A stretch of DNA of 64,000 nt from Dryomyza anilis (lineage: Eukaryota; Arthropoda; Insecta; Diptera; Dryomyzidae). Shown piece after piece: positions 12,001-21,876 of the stretch. The translations under genes and the position numbers were made by a program. Position 1 is the stretch's first letter, and each line of letters begins with the position of its first letter. The notes under the pieces were generated by a model. That model made no database searches. It had not been told where the DNA came from and was given only the letters and a program-made list of their open reading frames with translations. The stretch covers positions 24,962,617 to 25,026,616 of the forward strand of contig OX638132.1 in NCBI GenBank assembly GCA_951804985.1, given 5' to 3'.

Positions 12001-15000
12001 TTAGTTTTACTTATGGATTTAAAAGAATAAAACATTATTAAACTTATTTTTGAATTATTTATTACAGGGACTAAAATCCTTTGGAATATCGGTTACGGCT
12101 CGGGATCCAAGATTTTTAAAATTGTGGTTCCGGTTCCAATTCCGGTTCCAACCAAAAAATTCGATTTCGGTTCCATACATCTATTTTATAACGGTTTTGA
12201 TTCCGGTTCTTTGCGTTCCCTGACAGTGACTATACTATCTGTTTCGGTTCCGAGATTTTTAAAATAGCGGTTACGTTTCCAACCCGGAAAATATATATTG
12301 TGACGAAAATTCAGTCTACGGAAAACTGTTCTACGAGTTCGTATCGCTGGATTGTGTACAAAATAAAAACGCACTTATATTTGGTTTTAACTAGTATTAT
12401 TTCAACTAGTATTAATTAACTTTATTAATTTAAATAACAACTTAAAGAATAATCACTTATATCAACTGCTGAATTACTACAATTTATCTTTACAATGTTC
12501 ACTCACGAGACGCACTAGTTCACTATTAAATCACAACTGAAGTGAAGTACCTCAGTTGCGGCTCCCTTATATACTGCATGCATCAGTTCGACACGTTTCG
12601 ACAAGCTTCGACTTGTTTCGAGAACCTTCTACTCGTTTCTTGAATGACGCGAATGACATCTCATTCGCACTCATGTGTTTTAATGTGCAGATCTTCCATC
12701 TCATTCTCGCACATTGCTCATTACGCTGAATGATCTTCCGTCTCTTTCTAACACATTGTTTAGTGCGCTGAATTGTCTTGCGTCTCATTTATTATTGTTG
12801 AATGCTTGCACAGTGGGGCAAATTACCTCTTTTCGTAACAATATATATGGGTTCCAATTCTAGTTCCACACATTTTTATTAACGATTCCGGTTTCAAAAA
12901 TCTAAACGGTTACGGTATTCTTGTTCACGTTTCGCCAGCTTTTTCATGTTATCCGTGATTTTTTCGTGTTTCTTCGTGTCTTTTTAAATCCTGTGCCTTA
13001 TCGTGCTTCTCGTGCGTGCCAATAAATTTAGTCGTCAGGCTCGTGCTCGTGTGTGTCACCTATCGGCGTGCCCGTGCGTGTCCGTGCCATCAAAAACAGG
13101 CAGGCGCCAACTCTAGTTGAAATCTTAATGCATAGTATAGACAAAGCAAATGTCCTAATATTTCTTGATATTCATTGCATTTTCTGCATCAATTGTTGGG
13201 TTTTAAACGCATGTTCTATAAGACAGTGTCATCTGGAAATTCCCATAAGTAGTCTGTATTTCTAGCGGTCAAGTGATAAGATGTAGATCAATTTTTTATT
13301 CCAAACTATATACGAATCCACCTAATTTGTGTTAAAGAGAGTGACGTGGTTTCCTAATTCAGTTGAAAGAGTTGTATCGTTGCAGGCACTTGCAGGGACT
13401 GCATTTAAACTGCAGGTTAAACTGCATTTATTAAAAGCTCTTTTAAAAATATTTCCAACAACTCTACTAAATTCTAGAAACCCCATTCAAATGCAAATTT
13501 GTATAAAATATTTGAATTCTACTTTAAAGTATCTATATCGACGCTGCATCACCGGCGAGTCATGTGCCCGCATCGGATCCAAGTTCGAGAACAGCAAAGA
13601 GGAGCAGCTAGTGCCATTTAATGGTCAGTGCTCGACCCGTTGTCCAGAGGGCTACAAAAAGGTCAACGGAACGTGCCAGAAGTGCAACGGCAAATGCGAA
13701 AAACACTGTCCAGGTGGTTTGATTGATAGTGTGGCGCGTGCGAAAGATTATCATGGCTGCACGCATATCATCGAATCGGGATTGACCATTAGCATCAAAC
13801 GTGGCGGCAGTAAGTTTAAGACTTATTTCTAGACAATTATAGAGCACTTCGCTAAAGTGTCACCTTATTGCAGGACATTTAATGGAGGATCTGGAGTTCG
13901 GTTTGTCATCGATTGAGGTTATTGAAACCTTCTTGAAAGTACATCGCACGTATGGCATGTTTTCGCTGGAGTATTTTAAAAATCTGCGAGAGATAAGTGG
14001 CAACATGTTGTGCGAGGAAAAGTAAGTGTTTATAAAGAAGACATTTAATGCTTGCACTTTGTTTCATTCAAATCTCAATATTTCAGATTTGCCCTGTACA
14101 TACTCGAGAACAATGATCTGGAGACAATTTGGCGTAAAAATCAAACCGTGCGCATCGAGGACGGTCGTGTTTTCTTCCATTTCAATCCAAAGCTTTGCGT
14201 AAACGTAATCGAGGAGTTGCGTCCGATGTTGCGGCACAATGGGACCTTTGACAAGAACGAGGTGGCCACCGATTCGAACGGTTCGAAAGGATCATGTGAG
14301 TAACTTGAAAACCCAACGATTTCACGTTTATATTGTACTAATTTCGAATTACCTAACATCGTTTCGATTTGCAGGCAACACAGAGGTACTGAACACCACG
14401 ATTGACAGAAGCTCAGACACGGCGGTCATTGTCAAAATTGTGACGCCATTGGTATTCGAAGATGAGCGCACATTTATCGGTTATCAATATTTCTACATGG
14501 AGGACAAAGACAAAAAAGCCACAAAGCATGCGCACCGGCCATGTGATGATGGGTAAGTGTTTGTAAGTGAAAGTTATAGAACATTTTTGAATATTGTTTT
14601 TTTTTTTTGATTTTATAGATGGACGACCGGTGAACCTACGAAAGATACAAACCATCTCTTTGTGAATCTGAAGCCCTTTACGCAATACGCCTACTATGTG
14701 AAGACGATGACCATCTCTTCGGAGCCGCGCAACGCAGAGAGTCCGATACAGTTTTTCAAAACAAAGTCAGCGCAACCGAATGCGGTGAAGATTATGCAAA
14801 AGTATGCCAAATCAAGTTCAGAGATCGTAAGTAGTTATTGACATTGATTGCAGACGCTTGATTGATTATGTGCATTTTGCGATGTTAGGTTATCAGCTGG
14901 CAGCCGCCCACACACGCGAACGGTAATCTGACCAAGTATCGTGTACACATTATACGTGATACACGTAATCAGAAAGTGGAAACGCGCAATTACTGCAACG

Positions 15001-18000
15001 ATCGTAAGTTATATTTCGTCGTTGTTGTAGAAGTAAAACACATCAAATACATTTGTGTCAAAATCTTAAATTACAACTTTGTTGGTTAGTGTTATAAAAA
15101 ATAAATGATCAATACTTAAAATTGAAATGTCAATAGATTAACAATTTCTCATTAATTGGTACAAATATTGATCTCTTCGAGCAGAAATTGACAAATGTAT
15201 AAAGATTTTTGTAAATGAACTAGTGACATTTTAAAAATGTAGTTGGTTAGTTTTACTTTTATAATTTAGATCTATTTGTTTAAATTATTTTGTAAATTTT
15301 TCGATATCGAGTTTTCCAAATATTCATTTTGCATTTTCCACTATAATATTCAGCGCTGAAAGAGGCCGCCTTGCCGAGTGCTATCGACAATCAACCGGTA
15401 ACGGAGAAGCCTACAGCAGCCGCTGACTGTAAATGCGCCAAGGACAAAGATAGCGGCGTCGATAATGAAGACGATGATGCGGTGCGTCACGATCAGATTG
15501 ACTTTGAGAATACGGTGCAGAATTTCGTATACGTTAAGTAAGTAGAAAACAGTTTTTAAAAAATTTTGTCAAATTTAAAATGTACAAACATTGTCAGTCA
15601 TCGAGATCGTTATGTGATTCATAAGAATTAGCACGATAACATAAAATAATAATATAATAATAATAAAAAGATGTATTAATTTTTCGCGACATTTAAATAA
15701 ATACAAACTGTAGTTATTTTTAATACAGAAGTTTGTACAGACATGCAGTAAATTATTGTAGTAGTTATCTTTGCAAAAAGAACTGCATTCAAATAGTAAA
15801 AACAAATGCACTTGTTTTTGGACGCACAAGTAGTAATTTTTCTACATATTTCTCGACGTTTAAATATATACAAAATGTAGTTATTTTATTTTGTTTTTAA
15901 CAGACATACAGCAAATTATTGTACGTGTTTTTTTTTGATGGGAAATGTATATAGAATATAGTAAAATAAATGTAGATGTATTCATATTTCGGGACGTTTA
16001 AATAAATACAAACTTTAGTTATTTTTAAAACAGAAGTTTGTACAGACATGCAGTAAATTTTTGTAGTAGTTTTCTTTGCAAAAAAACTACATTAAATTAG
16101 TAAAAACTAATGCACTTACTTTTGGACGTACATTTAATAATTCTTCTACATATTTCACAATGTTTAAATAAATACAAAATGTAGTTATTTTGATATTTTT
16201 ACAAGCATACAACAAATTATTGTACGTTTTTCTTGATGTGAAATTTATATAGAATATAGTAAAATAAATGCAGATGCACTTATTTTTGGACGTACAGTAG
16301 TAATTTTATTACATATTTCTCGACGTTTAAATAAATACAAAATGTAGTTACTTTGTTTTTTTACAGGCATACAGCAAATTATTGTACTTGTTTTCTAAAC
16401 AAACAGCAATACATAAATATAGTAAAAACATATATATTTGCTTTTAAACCTAAATCAAATACATATTATGTATTTATTTCAAAGACATGTTTCTTTCTAT
16501 TTGCTTTAATACATTTATGTTCTTTGTATTCTCAATAATTTTAAAATATATATTTACGCACTTTCTTTTTCTACCTTCCTGCAGACAATCCAATAAAACC
16601 TCCAATAACGACTCATCAGCCAGAAACGCCATACGCACGGAGCAACGTCGACGACGCAGTATAGCTGACGACGACATGGAATATGATAGCTTCATTGTGC
16701 GTCACATGCGCGCTGTAACAGATGACAGTTCTGGCACCATTGACAATACCACCCCTACAAACATGATTAGCAAAGGCGCAACAATCACCCCCGCCACCGA
16801 CACCGTCACCGTCACGAGCAGTACCAGCACCACCACCACAATGGAATCACTCTTTCAATATGCCAACATTTCGGTTAATGGCACGCAGAAAGATGATAAC
16901 GACTTATATACTGAATTTACGGCCGATGTCAATGCGACAACGACAGAGTTTGTTTTCCAAAATCTGCAGCATTTCTCGGTGCATCAACTGTCCGTTTCGG
17001 CTTGTCGCGAGCCAGAACAGGGTGCAACGCGTCCCGAGTGCAGCGTCGAGACAACGTTCCACATGCGTACACAGCAAAAAGGTGAGTTTTCATAGAGCTT
17101 GCTGAAAAATACAACAACATTATAATGTGTTCTTTGTTTACAGAGGGCGTTGACAAAGTGGAGAACCTATTGGCAACTTTTGAGCCGACCAACACTACGC
17201 GCGGCAATATACTTGTGCGATGGGATCCACCCGAGAATCCGAATGGCGCCATTGTCTCGTATACGATCACGTACATGCATATGATACCGGATGCAGTGGA
17301 AGAGAAGCGTTGCATTTCCGAAACGGACTATCTCAATAACACGAACGGGTATCTGATGCGGTATCTACCGGCGGGCAACTATAAAATTCGTGTGCGCGCA
17401 AATTCGCTGGCCGGTGAGGGTACCTTTTCGGATTATCGTTACGTTTATATTAAGGTAAGTTTTTCTATAATCTGGTTCTTGAAATCATTTTATGGCACTA
17501 CGAATAATGCTTTCAATTAAAATTGTAAAATCTGAGTTAATTGAATGGCACATATCAAGAACATCAAAGTTAACAACACTAATTGTTGTTTCTCGTTTCT
17601 CTATTATTATCTCTTTTTGATGCATAGCCTCCTCAAATCTCCAACACCGTGATTGTCATCATTTGCATAGCGGTTCTTATACTTATCGGTCTCATCATTG
17701 GTGTCAGTTGCTATGTGCGCAAAAAGATACAGAAAACTCCGAATGACCTTAAGATTTTCCCGACCGTTAATCCTTACTACATTAGCCTGCAGTATATTCC
17801 GGATGACTGGGAGGTGCCACGCGAACGCGTTCTTCAGCTTAGTCCGCTCGGTCAAGGTTCCTTCGGTATGGTCTACGAGGGCATCTTGAAGGGCTACAAC
17901 AACAGCAACGAGGATACGCCGTGCGCCATCAAAACGGTGAATGAGAACGCAACCGATCGCGAACGCATGAACTTTCTTAATGAGGCTAGCGTAATGAAGC

Positions 18001-21000
18001 AATTCGACACATATCATGTGGTGCGATTGCTTGGTGTCTGTTCGCGTGGCCAACCGGCATTGGTCGTCATGGAGCTGATGAAGAATGGTGATTTGAAGTC
18101 GTATTTGCGCGCGCATCGTCCGGACGAACGAGAGGACATAATGATGGGCATCGGAGAGCTGCCGGTGCAACCGCCACCGCTGAGTCGCATCTATCAGATG
18201 GCCGTCGAGATCGCCGATGGCATGGCCTATCTGGCGGCTAAGAAATTTGTACATCGCGATTTGGCAGCGCGTAATTGCATGGTAGCCATTGATCTGACCG
18301 TCAAAATCGGTGATTTTGGCATGACGCGCGATATCTACGAGACCGATTATTATCGCAAAGGCACCAAAGGACTGCTGCCAGTGCGTTGGATGCCGCCGGA
18401 GAGTTTGCGCGATGGTGTCTACTCGAGCGCTAGCGATGTCTTCAGCTATGGCGTTGTGCTGTGGGAAATGGCAACGCTAGCCTCGCAACCGTATCAGGGT
18501 CTCTCCAACGATCAGGTGTTGCGTTATGTCATCGATGGCGGCGTCATGGAACGCCCCGAAAACTGCCCGGACAAATTGTATCGCCTTATGCAGAGGTGCT
18601 GGCATCATCGTCCGTCAGCACGTCCGTCATTCAACGATATTATACGGCTCTTGCTCGACTCGGCGGATCCACACTTTCGCGAGGTGTCCTTCTACCACTC
18701 GGACGAAGGCCAACAGATGCGTAACAAAGAGATACATGGTAAGACCAAACCACATTTTTTTATCGCTCTATAAGCTCTATCTATTATGTGTCTGCAACAG
18801 AATGCCTTCAACATTCCGGCGATGTTTTTCACGATCACGACAATGACACGGACGATGTGACCACGCCATTGCGAGTGGGTGAGTACAACGACTACAAGCT
18901 GAACATGGAGAACACTTCGTCCGTGGAGAATCACAACGAGAGTCCGATGGTCAATGAAGATGAACACCACCCCCACTCACCGTATAGGTGAGCACAAGCT
19001 AAAGCTAAACATCCTCAGATTTAGGTAATTTTAGGCTATTAACAAAACATGTGTCAAATTAAAAGAAAACTTAATAAATGTTGATGATTTGCTAGCACTT
19101 TTGCTTATAACTTATTATTTAAATTTGCAAATTTGCTTATTTAATTTTCAACCAATATTTTGATTTATTTTCAAAATTTGCAATAGTTTTGTTATAGCCC
19201 AGAATTACCTTCATTTTATGTTAATGCAATAAGAATTTGGATATTATTTAAATACATACATATTTTGTTTATTTAATTTATAGATTTTTGTTGCCTATAT
19301 TATTTTAAGTTATTTGATTTTATTTATTATTATATATTTAGTTATTCCGGAATGTTCCAACGATTGTTTTATATTTCGATTTTATATCGTTTTTCATCAA
19401 TGATATTTAATTATATTATTTATTCTATGTGTCTGAGTATTATTCTTCTCTAATTTTCAAACATAAATCAAATATTTTTTGAAATAAATATTATTCGTTT
19501 TAATGAAACCCGCTCGAAGGACCATTTTTTAATTTTGAATTTTTGTTTTTTTTTAAGTTTATACCGCATTAACTCAAAACATTTATTATTTATATAATGG
19601 TTATCAATTTCGTACCATTTTGGATTTGGCTCAAAGGACCAATTATGTCAAAATGCTCTGGTTTGTGCTTCATCAGAAGTAACATTCATCTGAAATAATT
19701 GTTTATGATTTTTTATTAATTCATATTTTTAACTCTTTATTTTTAATATTTTGCAATAATTTATTAAATTATGAATTCATTTTTTTATTTAACCATATCT
19801 CTTGCTGCTTCCTTTTTCCTTGTTCGTCTAGCCTCGGATCGGCCCACATCATCAGTAGCACACCCGACGGCAAAAACAGTTACAACCTCTCACAGATGTC
19901 CCACAACAATCCGACGCTGTCTTCGGCGCCCTCCACATCGGCGGGCATCATAAGCGGTGGCGGCGGCGTTGGCAGTCATCCGCAGCAGCCACCCTTCCTG
20001 CGCCACACACGTTACCCCTCTCAGTCGCAGTCACAACCACACGGCGACGAAGCCGCATACGTGCAGCCCGACTACAATGCGCGTAACTACGACAACGAAG
20101 AAATTACGCTCGGTCGCAACATCGCGAAAAGCGCCGACGAAGAACGTGGCTACGAAGTCTACGATCCGAGTCCGAACTATCGCGAGCATGCGCCGTCGTA
20201 CGATGCCGAGGACGAAGAGTTCGATGGATTACACAAAATGAGTGGTGCGAAGAGTTTGTTGCCGAAGCAGCGTCAGCGACAGCGCATGCCAACCATCCAG
20301 CCGATGTCGTCGTCAATGCCGGACGAGGTTATCAGCGCGCCGATGGCGTCGTCGTTACATCCGTCCACGGCGTCGGCGGCATCCTCGAATGCGTCGTCGA
20401 CAGCTACAACGGGTGTCAGCGGAAAATATCCGAGTCTGAAGCGCGCCGTTGCCGACACCGTGCAGAATGTTGGCAACAGTTTGGTGCCACAGCGGCTGCG
20501 CAACATGAACCGCTTCTTCAATCACAAGCGCTCCGGCAGTAACACGAGTCATCGCAGCACCGGCTCGAATCCCAACTCGACACACAGCAACAGCAATTTG
20601 AGTCAGCAGCACGAGCAAGTTCAAAACTCGGGCAGCGGTGGTCTCGTTAGCAGCGGACGCGGCAAAAGCGTTAGCGGTTCCAATTTGGGCACCATCGAGA
20701 GCGGCGGCAGCGGCAGTGCCGGCAGCTATGCGCCAACGGCACCGCGCTTCTTTACTTCGCATGCCAGCGAAAATCCCAACTACAAACTGCTCGACGAGAC
20801 GGCCAACGTGTCGGGTTTTTCAGCGGCAGACGCGACGCCGAACACCAACAAAGCAAAGACTGGCTACACCACGAGTGGCAACCCAAACTATCAGCTGCTT
20901 AACGAGTCGCTTAACGTAAGCTTAACGCCACAAAAACTACCACCATTCGCTGCCGCTTTGCCGCCGTCACTGCTGCGTCCAACCAACATCAGCGATAATC

Positions 21001-21554
21001 CGAACTATGAACTGATGCAGGCGCCCGAGCTGAGCACGAGCGACAACCCAAACTATGTGCTTATGAATCAGCCGCAGGAAATGGAGCCGTTTCCAGCGGC
21101 GCCACTAAATCTGAGCGAGAATCCCAACTATCAAATGATGGGGCCACTGCCGTCGACAACACGAAAAACGCCCGCCAACAGCGGCGCCATTGCGTATTCG
21201 CTACATCGTCAGCAGCCTGCAGTCAGTCTCGGCCTATGTAACTCGTCACAGAGCGCATCAGCGACATCGTCAGATGAGGCCACACACGACGACGACGATG
21301 ATGATGATGATGATGACGATGGCGGCGCGGAGAAAGATAATGAAACGCATGCGCAAAGCATTAAAATGGCGCGCATGCCACTAACTCAGAGTAGACGCGG
21401 CAGCGAACGTAGTCGCAGCCGCAGTCAGAGTCAAACGAAGAACGATGCGGCTGTCTCGACGCCGACGCCAGCGACGAGCACTAGCTATCAGTTGAAAGAG
21501 AAGTTTCTGCGTCAGCAACAACCTCCAAACGGTTTTATTGGACGTGATGGCTGA
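8627..21554 (+). CDS. InR: Insulin receptor, 15 exons, N-terminus missing
   Basis: Receptor tyrosine kinase for insulin-like peptides at the plasma membrane. Exons: 8627-9063, 9140-9284, 9347-9513, 13530-13809, 13874-14021, 14087-14295, 14375-14552, 14619-14826, 14889-15003, 15354-15537, 16585-17081, 17144-17454, 17628-18738, 18801-18987, 19832-21554. All introns are GT/AG and the joined frame gives 1965 residues plus TGA. Order (residue 1 = Cys at 8629): L1 1-150, Cys-rich furin-like 150-310, L2 325-460, FnIII 470-590, FnIII with insert domain 591-860 and tetrabasic cleavage site RRRR at 711-714, FnIII 860-960, one membrane span 967-989, tyrosine kinase from about 1028 to 1300, then a tail of about 650 residues with NPNY motifs. 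The long tail is typical of fly InR and absent from the vertebrate receptor. The first exon begins in phase 1, so upstream coding exons (signal peptide) must exist but were not found. The ortholog call rests on close similarity to Drosophila InR as I know it. Confidence 0.97.
9140..9284 (+). CDS. InR: InR exon: start of Cys-rich region
   Basis: A short 76-base intron precedes it (acceptor TTCAG at 9135-9139) and donor GTAAGT follows at 9285. It encodes the L1/Cys-rich junction with ECPKCPSE and [12 protein letters not shown]. The WNS..C block is conserved in insect InR. It ends one base into a codon that the next exon completes. Confidence 0.93.
9347..9513 (+). CDS. InR: InR exon: furin-like Cys-rich repeats
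   Basis: Acceptor TTTTAG ends at 9346 and donor GTGAGT starts at 9514. It encodes closely spaced cysteines ([34 protein letters not shown]) as in the furin-like Cys-rich domain. It is followed by the longest InR intron in the window, about 4.0 kb and full of transposons. Confidence 0.95.
10587..10930. mobile_element. Mariner-type palindromic MITE (copy 2, complete)
   Basis: A 0.34-kb head-to-head element. The left arm runs from AAAGGGTTTTTCAACAGGGA through the transposase start ATGGAAAGATATACG. The right arm is its inverse and extends further into the frame start (codons [13 protein letters not shown] on the minus strand). The right side carries a second, diverged terminus after the first (TTATTGAAAATCCCTTTAAT), with TTAA-like flanks on both sides. 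The two arms can fold back on each other. Confidence 0.8.
11244..11483. mobile_element. 240-bp MITE (copy 1) with CGTTGTAGAACG ends
   Basis: It has about 33-bp inverted ends, CGTTGTAGAACGAAAAGTCA and on through CCAAATACATTTT, plus an AT-rich middle. A second copy of the same length lies at 42369-42606 in the other gene's intron, about 90% alike by eye. Non-autonomous. Confidence 0.85.
11807..13115. mobile_element. hAT-like non-autonomous element with 8-bp target duplication
   Basis: The left end TAGAGATGGGCGCG and complemented right end TAGAGTTGGCGCCTG resemble hAT termini. They are flanked by GTTGAGAT (11799-11806) and GTTGAAAT (13116-13123), an 8-bp duplication with one change, as hAT elements make. 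Subterminal GTGCCCGTGCGTGTCCGTGC occurs near both ends (about 11869 and 13067). The interior is GGTTCC-rich with no transposase, and a solo LTR is inserted. Confidence 0.8.
12299..12840 (-). mobile_element. Solo LTR of a gypsy-type retrotransposon (copy 1)
   Basis: On the minus strand the 542-bp element begins TGTTACGAAAAGAGG and ends TTTTCGTCACA, with a TATATAAGG promoter box (about 12565-12575), and is flanked by ATAT on both sides, a 4-bp target duplication. There are no internal genes, so it is a recombination scar. The second copy is at 33547-34038. Confidence 0.88.
13530..13809 (+). CDS. InR: InR exon: Cys-rich domain end, start of L2
   Basis: Acceptor CTTTAAAG ends at 13529. This site keeps frame with the preceding exon and gives [12 protein letters not shown], as expected after DYY in this family. 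It encodes [26 protein letters not shown] and the L2 entry [10 protein letters not shown]. Donor GTAAGT starts at 13810. The open frame extends upstream to 13329 by chance inside the intron. Confidence 0.92.
13874..14021 (+). CDS. InR: InR exon: L2 domain, first part
   Basis: Acceptor ATTGCAG ends at 13873 and donor GTAAGT starts at 14022. It encodes [25 protein letters not shown] and [12 protein letters not shown], the leucine-rich strands of the second receptor L domain. It ends two bases into a lysine codon. Confidence 0.94.
14087..14295 (+). CDS. InR: InR exon: L2 domain, second part
   Basis: Acceptor TTTCAG ends at 14086 and donor GTGAGT starts at 14296. It encodes [15 protein letters not shown] and the hallmark [10 protein letters not shown], then GSKGSC, which closes the L2 domain. 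Confidence 0.95.
14375..14552 (+). CDS. InR: InR exon: first FnIII domain, part 1
   Basis: Acceptor TTTGCAG ends at 14374 and donor GTAAGT starts at 14553. It encodes the first half of FnIII-1 with [15 protein letters not shown] and PCDDG, matching the conserved AFIGF..Y and DPCDD blocks of the fly receptor. Confidence 0.93.
14619..14826 (+). CDS. InR: InR exon: first FnIII domain, part 2
   Basis: Acceptor TTTATAG ends at 14618 and donor GTAAGT starts at 14827. It encodes [20 protein letters not shown], the typical FnIII F and G strands, and the linker to FnIII-2. Confidence 0.94.
14889..15003 (+). CDS. InR: InR exon: start of second FnIII domain
   Basis: Acceptor GTTAG ends at 14888 and donor GTAAGT starts at 15004. 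It encodes [19 protein letters not shown], a canonical FnIII start, and ends with NYCND. A 350-base AT-rich intron with no recognisable content follows. Confidence 0.93.
15354..15537 (+). CDS. InR: InR exon: insert domain with Cys-x-Cys
   Basis: Acceptor TATTCAG ends at 15353 and donor GTAAGT starts at 15538. It encodes the acidic insert domain within FnIII-2, including DCKCAKDKD. In the family, the cysteines here link the two alpha chains (known for the vertebrate receptor, inferred here). It ends [12 protein letters not shown] 1.05-kb intron with a tandem repeat follows. Confidence 0.93.
15538..16584 (+). repeat. InR intron 10 with tandem repeat of ~160-bp units
   Basis: TTTAAATAAATACAAAMTGTAGTTATTTT recurs (about 15691, 15858, 15996, 16162, 16325), each followed by an ACAG(A/G)CATRCAGCAAATTATTGTA block and a TTTTTGGACGTACA block. 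Alternate copies are more alike, suggesting a 305-bp higher-order unit. The array covers about 15660-16440 and leaves both splice sites intact. Confidence 0.85.
16585..17081 (+). CDS. InR: InR exon: alpha/beta cleavage site and rest of FnIII-2
   Basis: Acceptor CTGCAG ends at 16584 and donor GTGAGT starts at 17082. It carries the proprotein-convertase site RTEQRRRR followed by SIADDD, with the four Arg codons at 16646-16657, and then [10 protein letters not shown] as in Drosophila. A Thr/Ser-rich stretch (about 16770-16845) follows and looks like a flexible, glycosylatable N-terminus of the beta chain. The exon ends with the second part of FnIII-2, containing [15 protein letters not shown]. 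Confidence 0.95.
17144..17454 (+). CDS. InR: InR exon: third FnIII domain
   Basis: Acceptor TTTACAG ends at 17143 and donor GTAAGT starts at 17455. It encodes the membrane-proximal FnIII-3, with [41 protein letters not shown] and YVYIK at the end, all in phase 0. Confidence 0.96.
17628..18738 (+). CDS. InR: InR exon: transmembrane segment and tyrosine kinase
   Basis: Acceptor GCATAG ends at 17627 and donor GTAAGA starts at 18739. The membrane span is at 17649-17717. The juxtamembrane NPYY adaptor-docking motif is at 17769. The kinase has glycine loop GQGSFG at 17850, ATP-binding Lys at 17931, HRDLAARN at 18252, DFG at 18312 and the activation loop DIYETDYY, whose three regulatory tyrosines are at 18336, 18348 and 18351. 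All catalytic residues are present, so an active kinase is expected. The frame would run into the intron to a stop at 18773 if the intron were retained. Confidence 0.98.
18801..18987 (+). CDS. InR: InR exon: proximal C-tail
   Basis: Acceptor GCAACAG ends at 18800 and donor GTGAGC starts at 18988. It encodes an acidic, His-rich linker with [15 protein letters not shown], matching the TTPLRMGDY block of Drosophila InR after the kinase. If the downstream intron were retained, TGA at 18989 would end the protein here without the NPNY tail. Confidence 0.93.
18988..19831 (+). other. InR intron 14
   Basis: An AT-rich 844-base intron before the long tail exon. It contains CCCGCTCGAAGGACCA at 19509 and a weaker GGCTCAAAGGACCAA at 19628, related to the word at 26241. 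Nothing else is recognisable. Confidence 0.6.
19832..21554 (+). CDS. InR: InR exon: long signalling tail with five NPNY motifs
   Basis: Acceptor TCGTCTAG ends at 19831 and the stop TGA is at 21552-21554. The 573-residue tail begins [16 protein letters not shown] and contains [30 protein letters not shown] and [14 protein letters not shown], all conserved with Drosophila. NPNY motifs start at 20772, 20880, 20997, 21045 and 21120. The last three continue as YELM, YVLM and YQMM, i.e. YxxM sites that bind PI3-kinase p85 in IRS proteins. An acidic run of about eleven Asp (21288-21320) is a GAY repeat. It ends [10 protein letters not shown] content is far above the flanks. Confidence 0.96.
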
Positions 21555-21676
21555 CTCAGAGGAGAGCATGACGCCGACGAAAAGAAACCAAATTGATATC
21601 GAGACAAACAAAATACAAAACCATAGGTCGTACATGAGTAGAAATTATCTAAGGACCATGATCGGAACTGATTATT
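21555..21676 (+). other. Start of InR 3' untranslated region
   Basis: This sequence follows the InR stop and stays moderately GC-rich until the assembly gap. The 3' end of the transcript cannot be placed: several AATAAA hexamers occur downstream in very AT-rich DNA and none stands out. Confidence 0.5.
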
Positions 21677-21876
21677 NNNNNNNNNNNNNNNNNNNNNNNN
21701 NNNNNNNNNNNNNNNNNNNNNNNNNNNNNNNNNNNNNNNNNNNNNNNNNNNNNNNNNNNNNNNNNNNNNNNNNNNNNNNNNNNNNNNNNNNNNNNNNNNN
21801 NNNNNNNNNNNNNNNNNNNNNNNNNNNNNNNNNNNNNNNNNNNNNNNNNNNNNNNNNNNNNNNNNNNNNNNNNNNN
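21677..21876. other. Assembly gap of 200 N
   Basis: Exactly 200 undetermined bases, 123 bases after the InR stop. The right flank enters immediately into a unit of the tandem array described next, so the gap probably hides more repeat copies of unknown number. Confidence 0.99.

Larger units (their letters stand above)
9514..13529 (+). other. InR intron 3, nested transposons
   Basis: A 4.0-kb intron between the Cys-rich exons. From left: CGGTTT-rich repeat (9590-9640), AT-rich filler with no recognised content (9650-10260), (CCGAAA)n-like repeat (10275-10410), a TIR element with two inserted elements (10428-11632), a hAT-like element with a solo LTR inside (11807-13115), then about 400 bases of plain intron before the acceptor at 13529. 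Confidence 0.85.

Noticed and set aside
13329..13529. N-terminal part of the open frame leading into the InR exon at 13530
   Set aside because: It lies upstream of the AG at 13528-13529, has no similarity to InR and would break the domain order.
17607..18254. A 215-codon minus frame
   Set aside because: It is antisense to the InR kinase exon and has no recognisable domain.
18739..18773. Kinase frame continuing past the exon to a stop at 18773
   Set aside because: GTAAGA at 18739 and the in-phase next exon at 18801 show normal splicing; read-through would truncate the receptor.
19957..20919. Arg/Ser-rich and other frames over the InR tail
   Set aside because: They are out-of-frame shadows of the high-GC InR tail exon.
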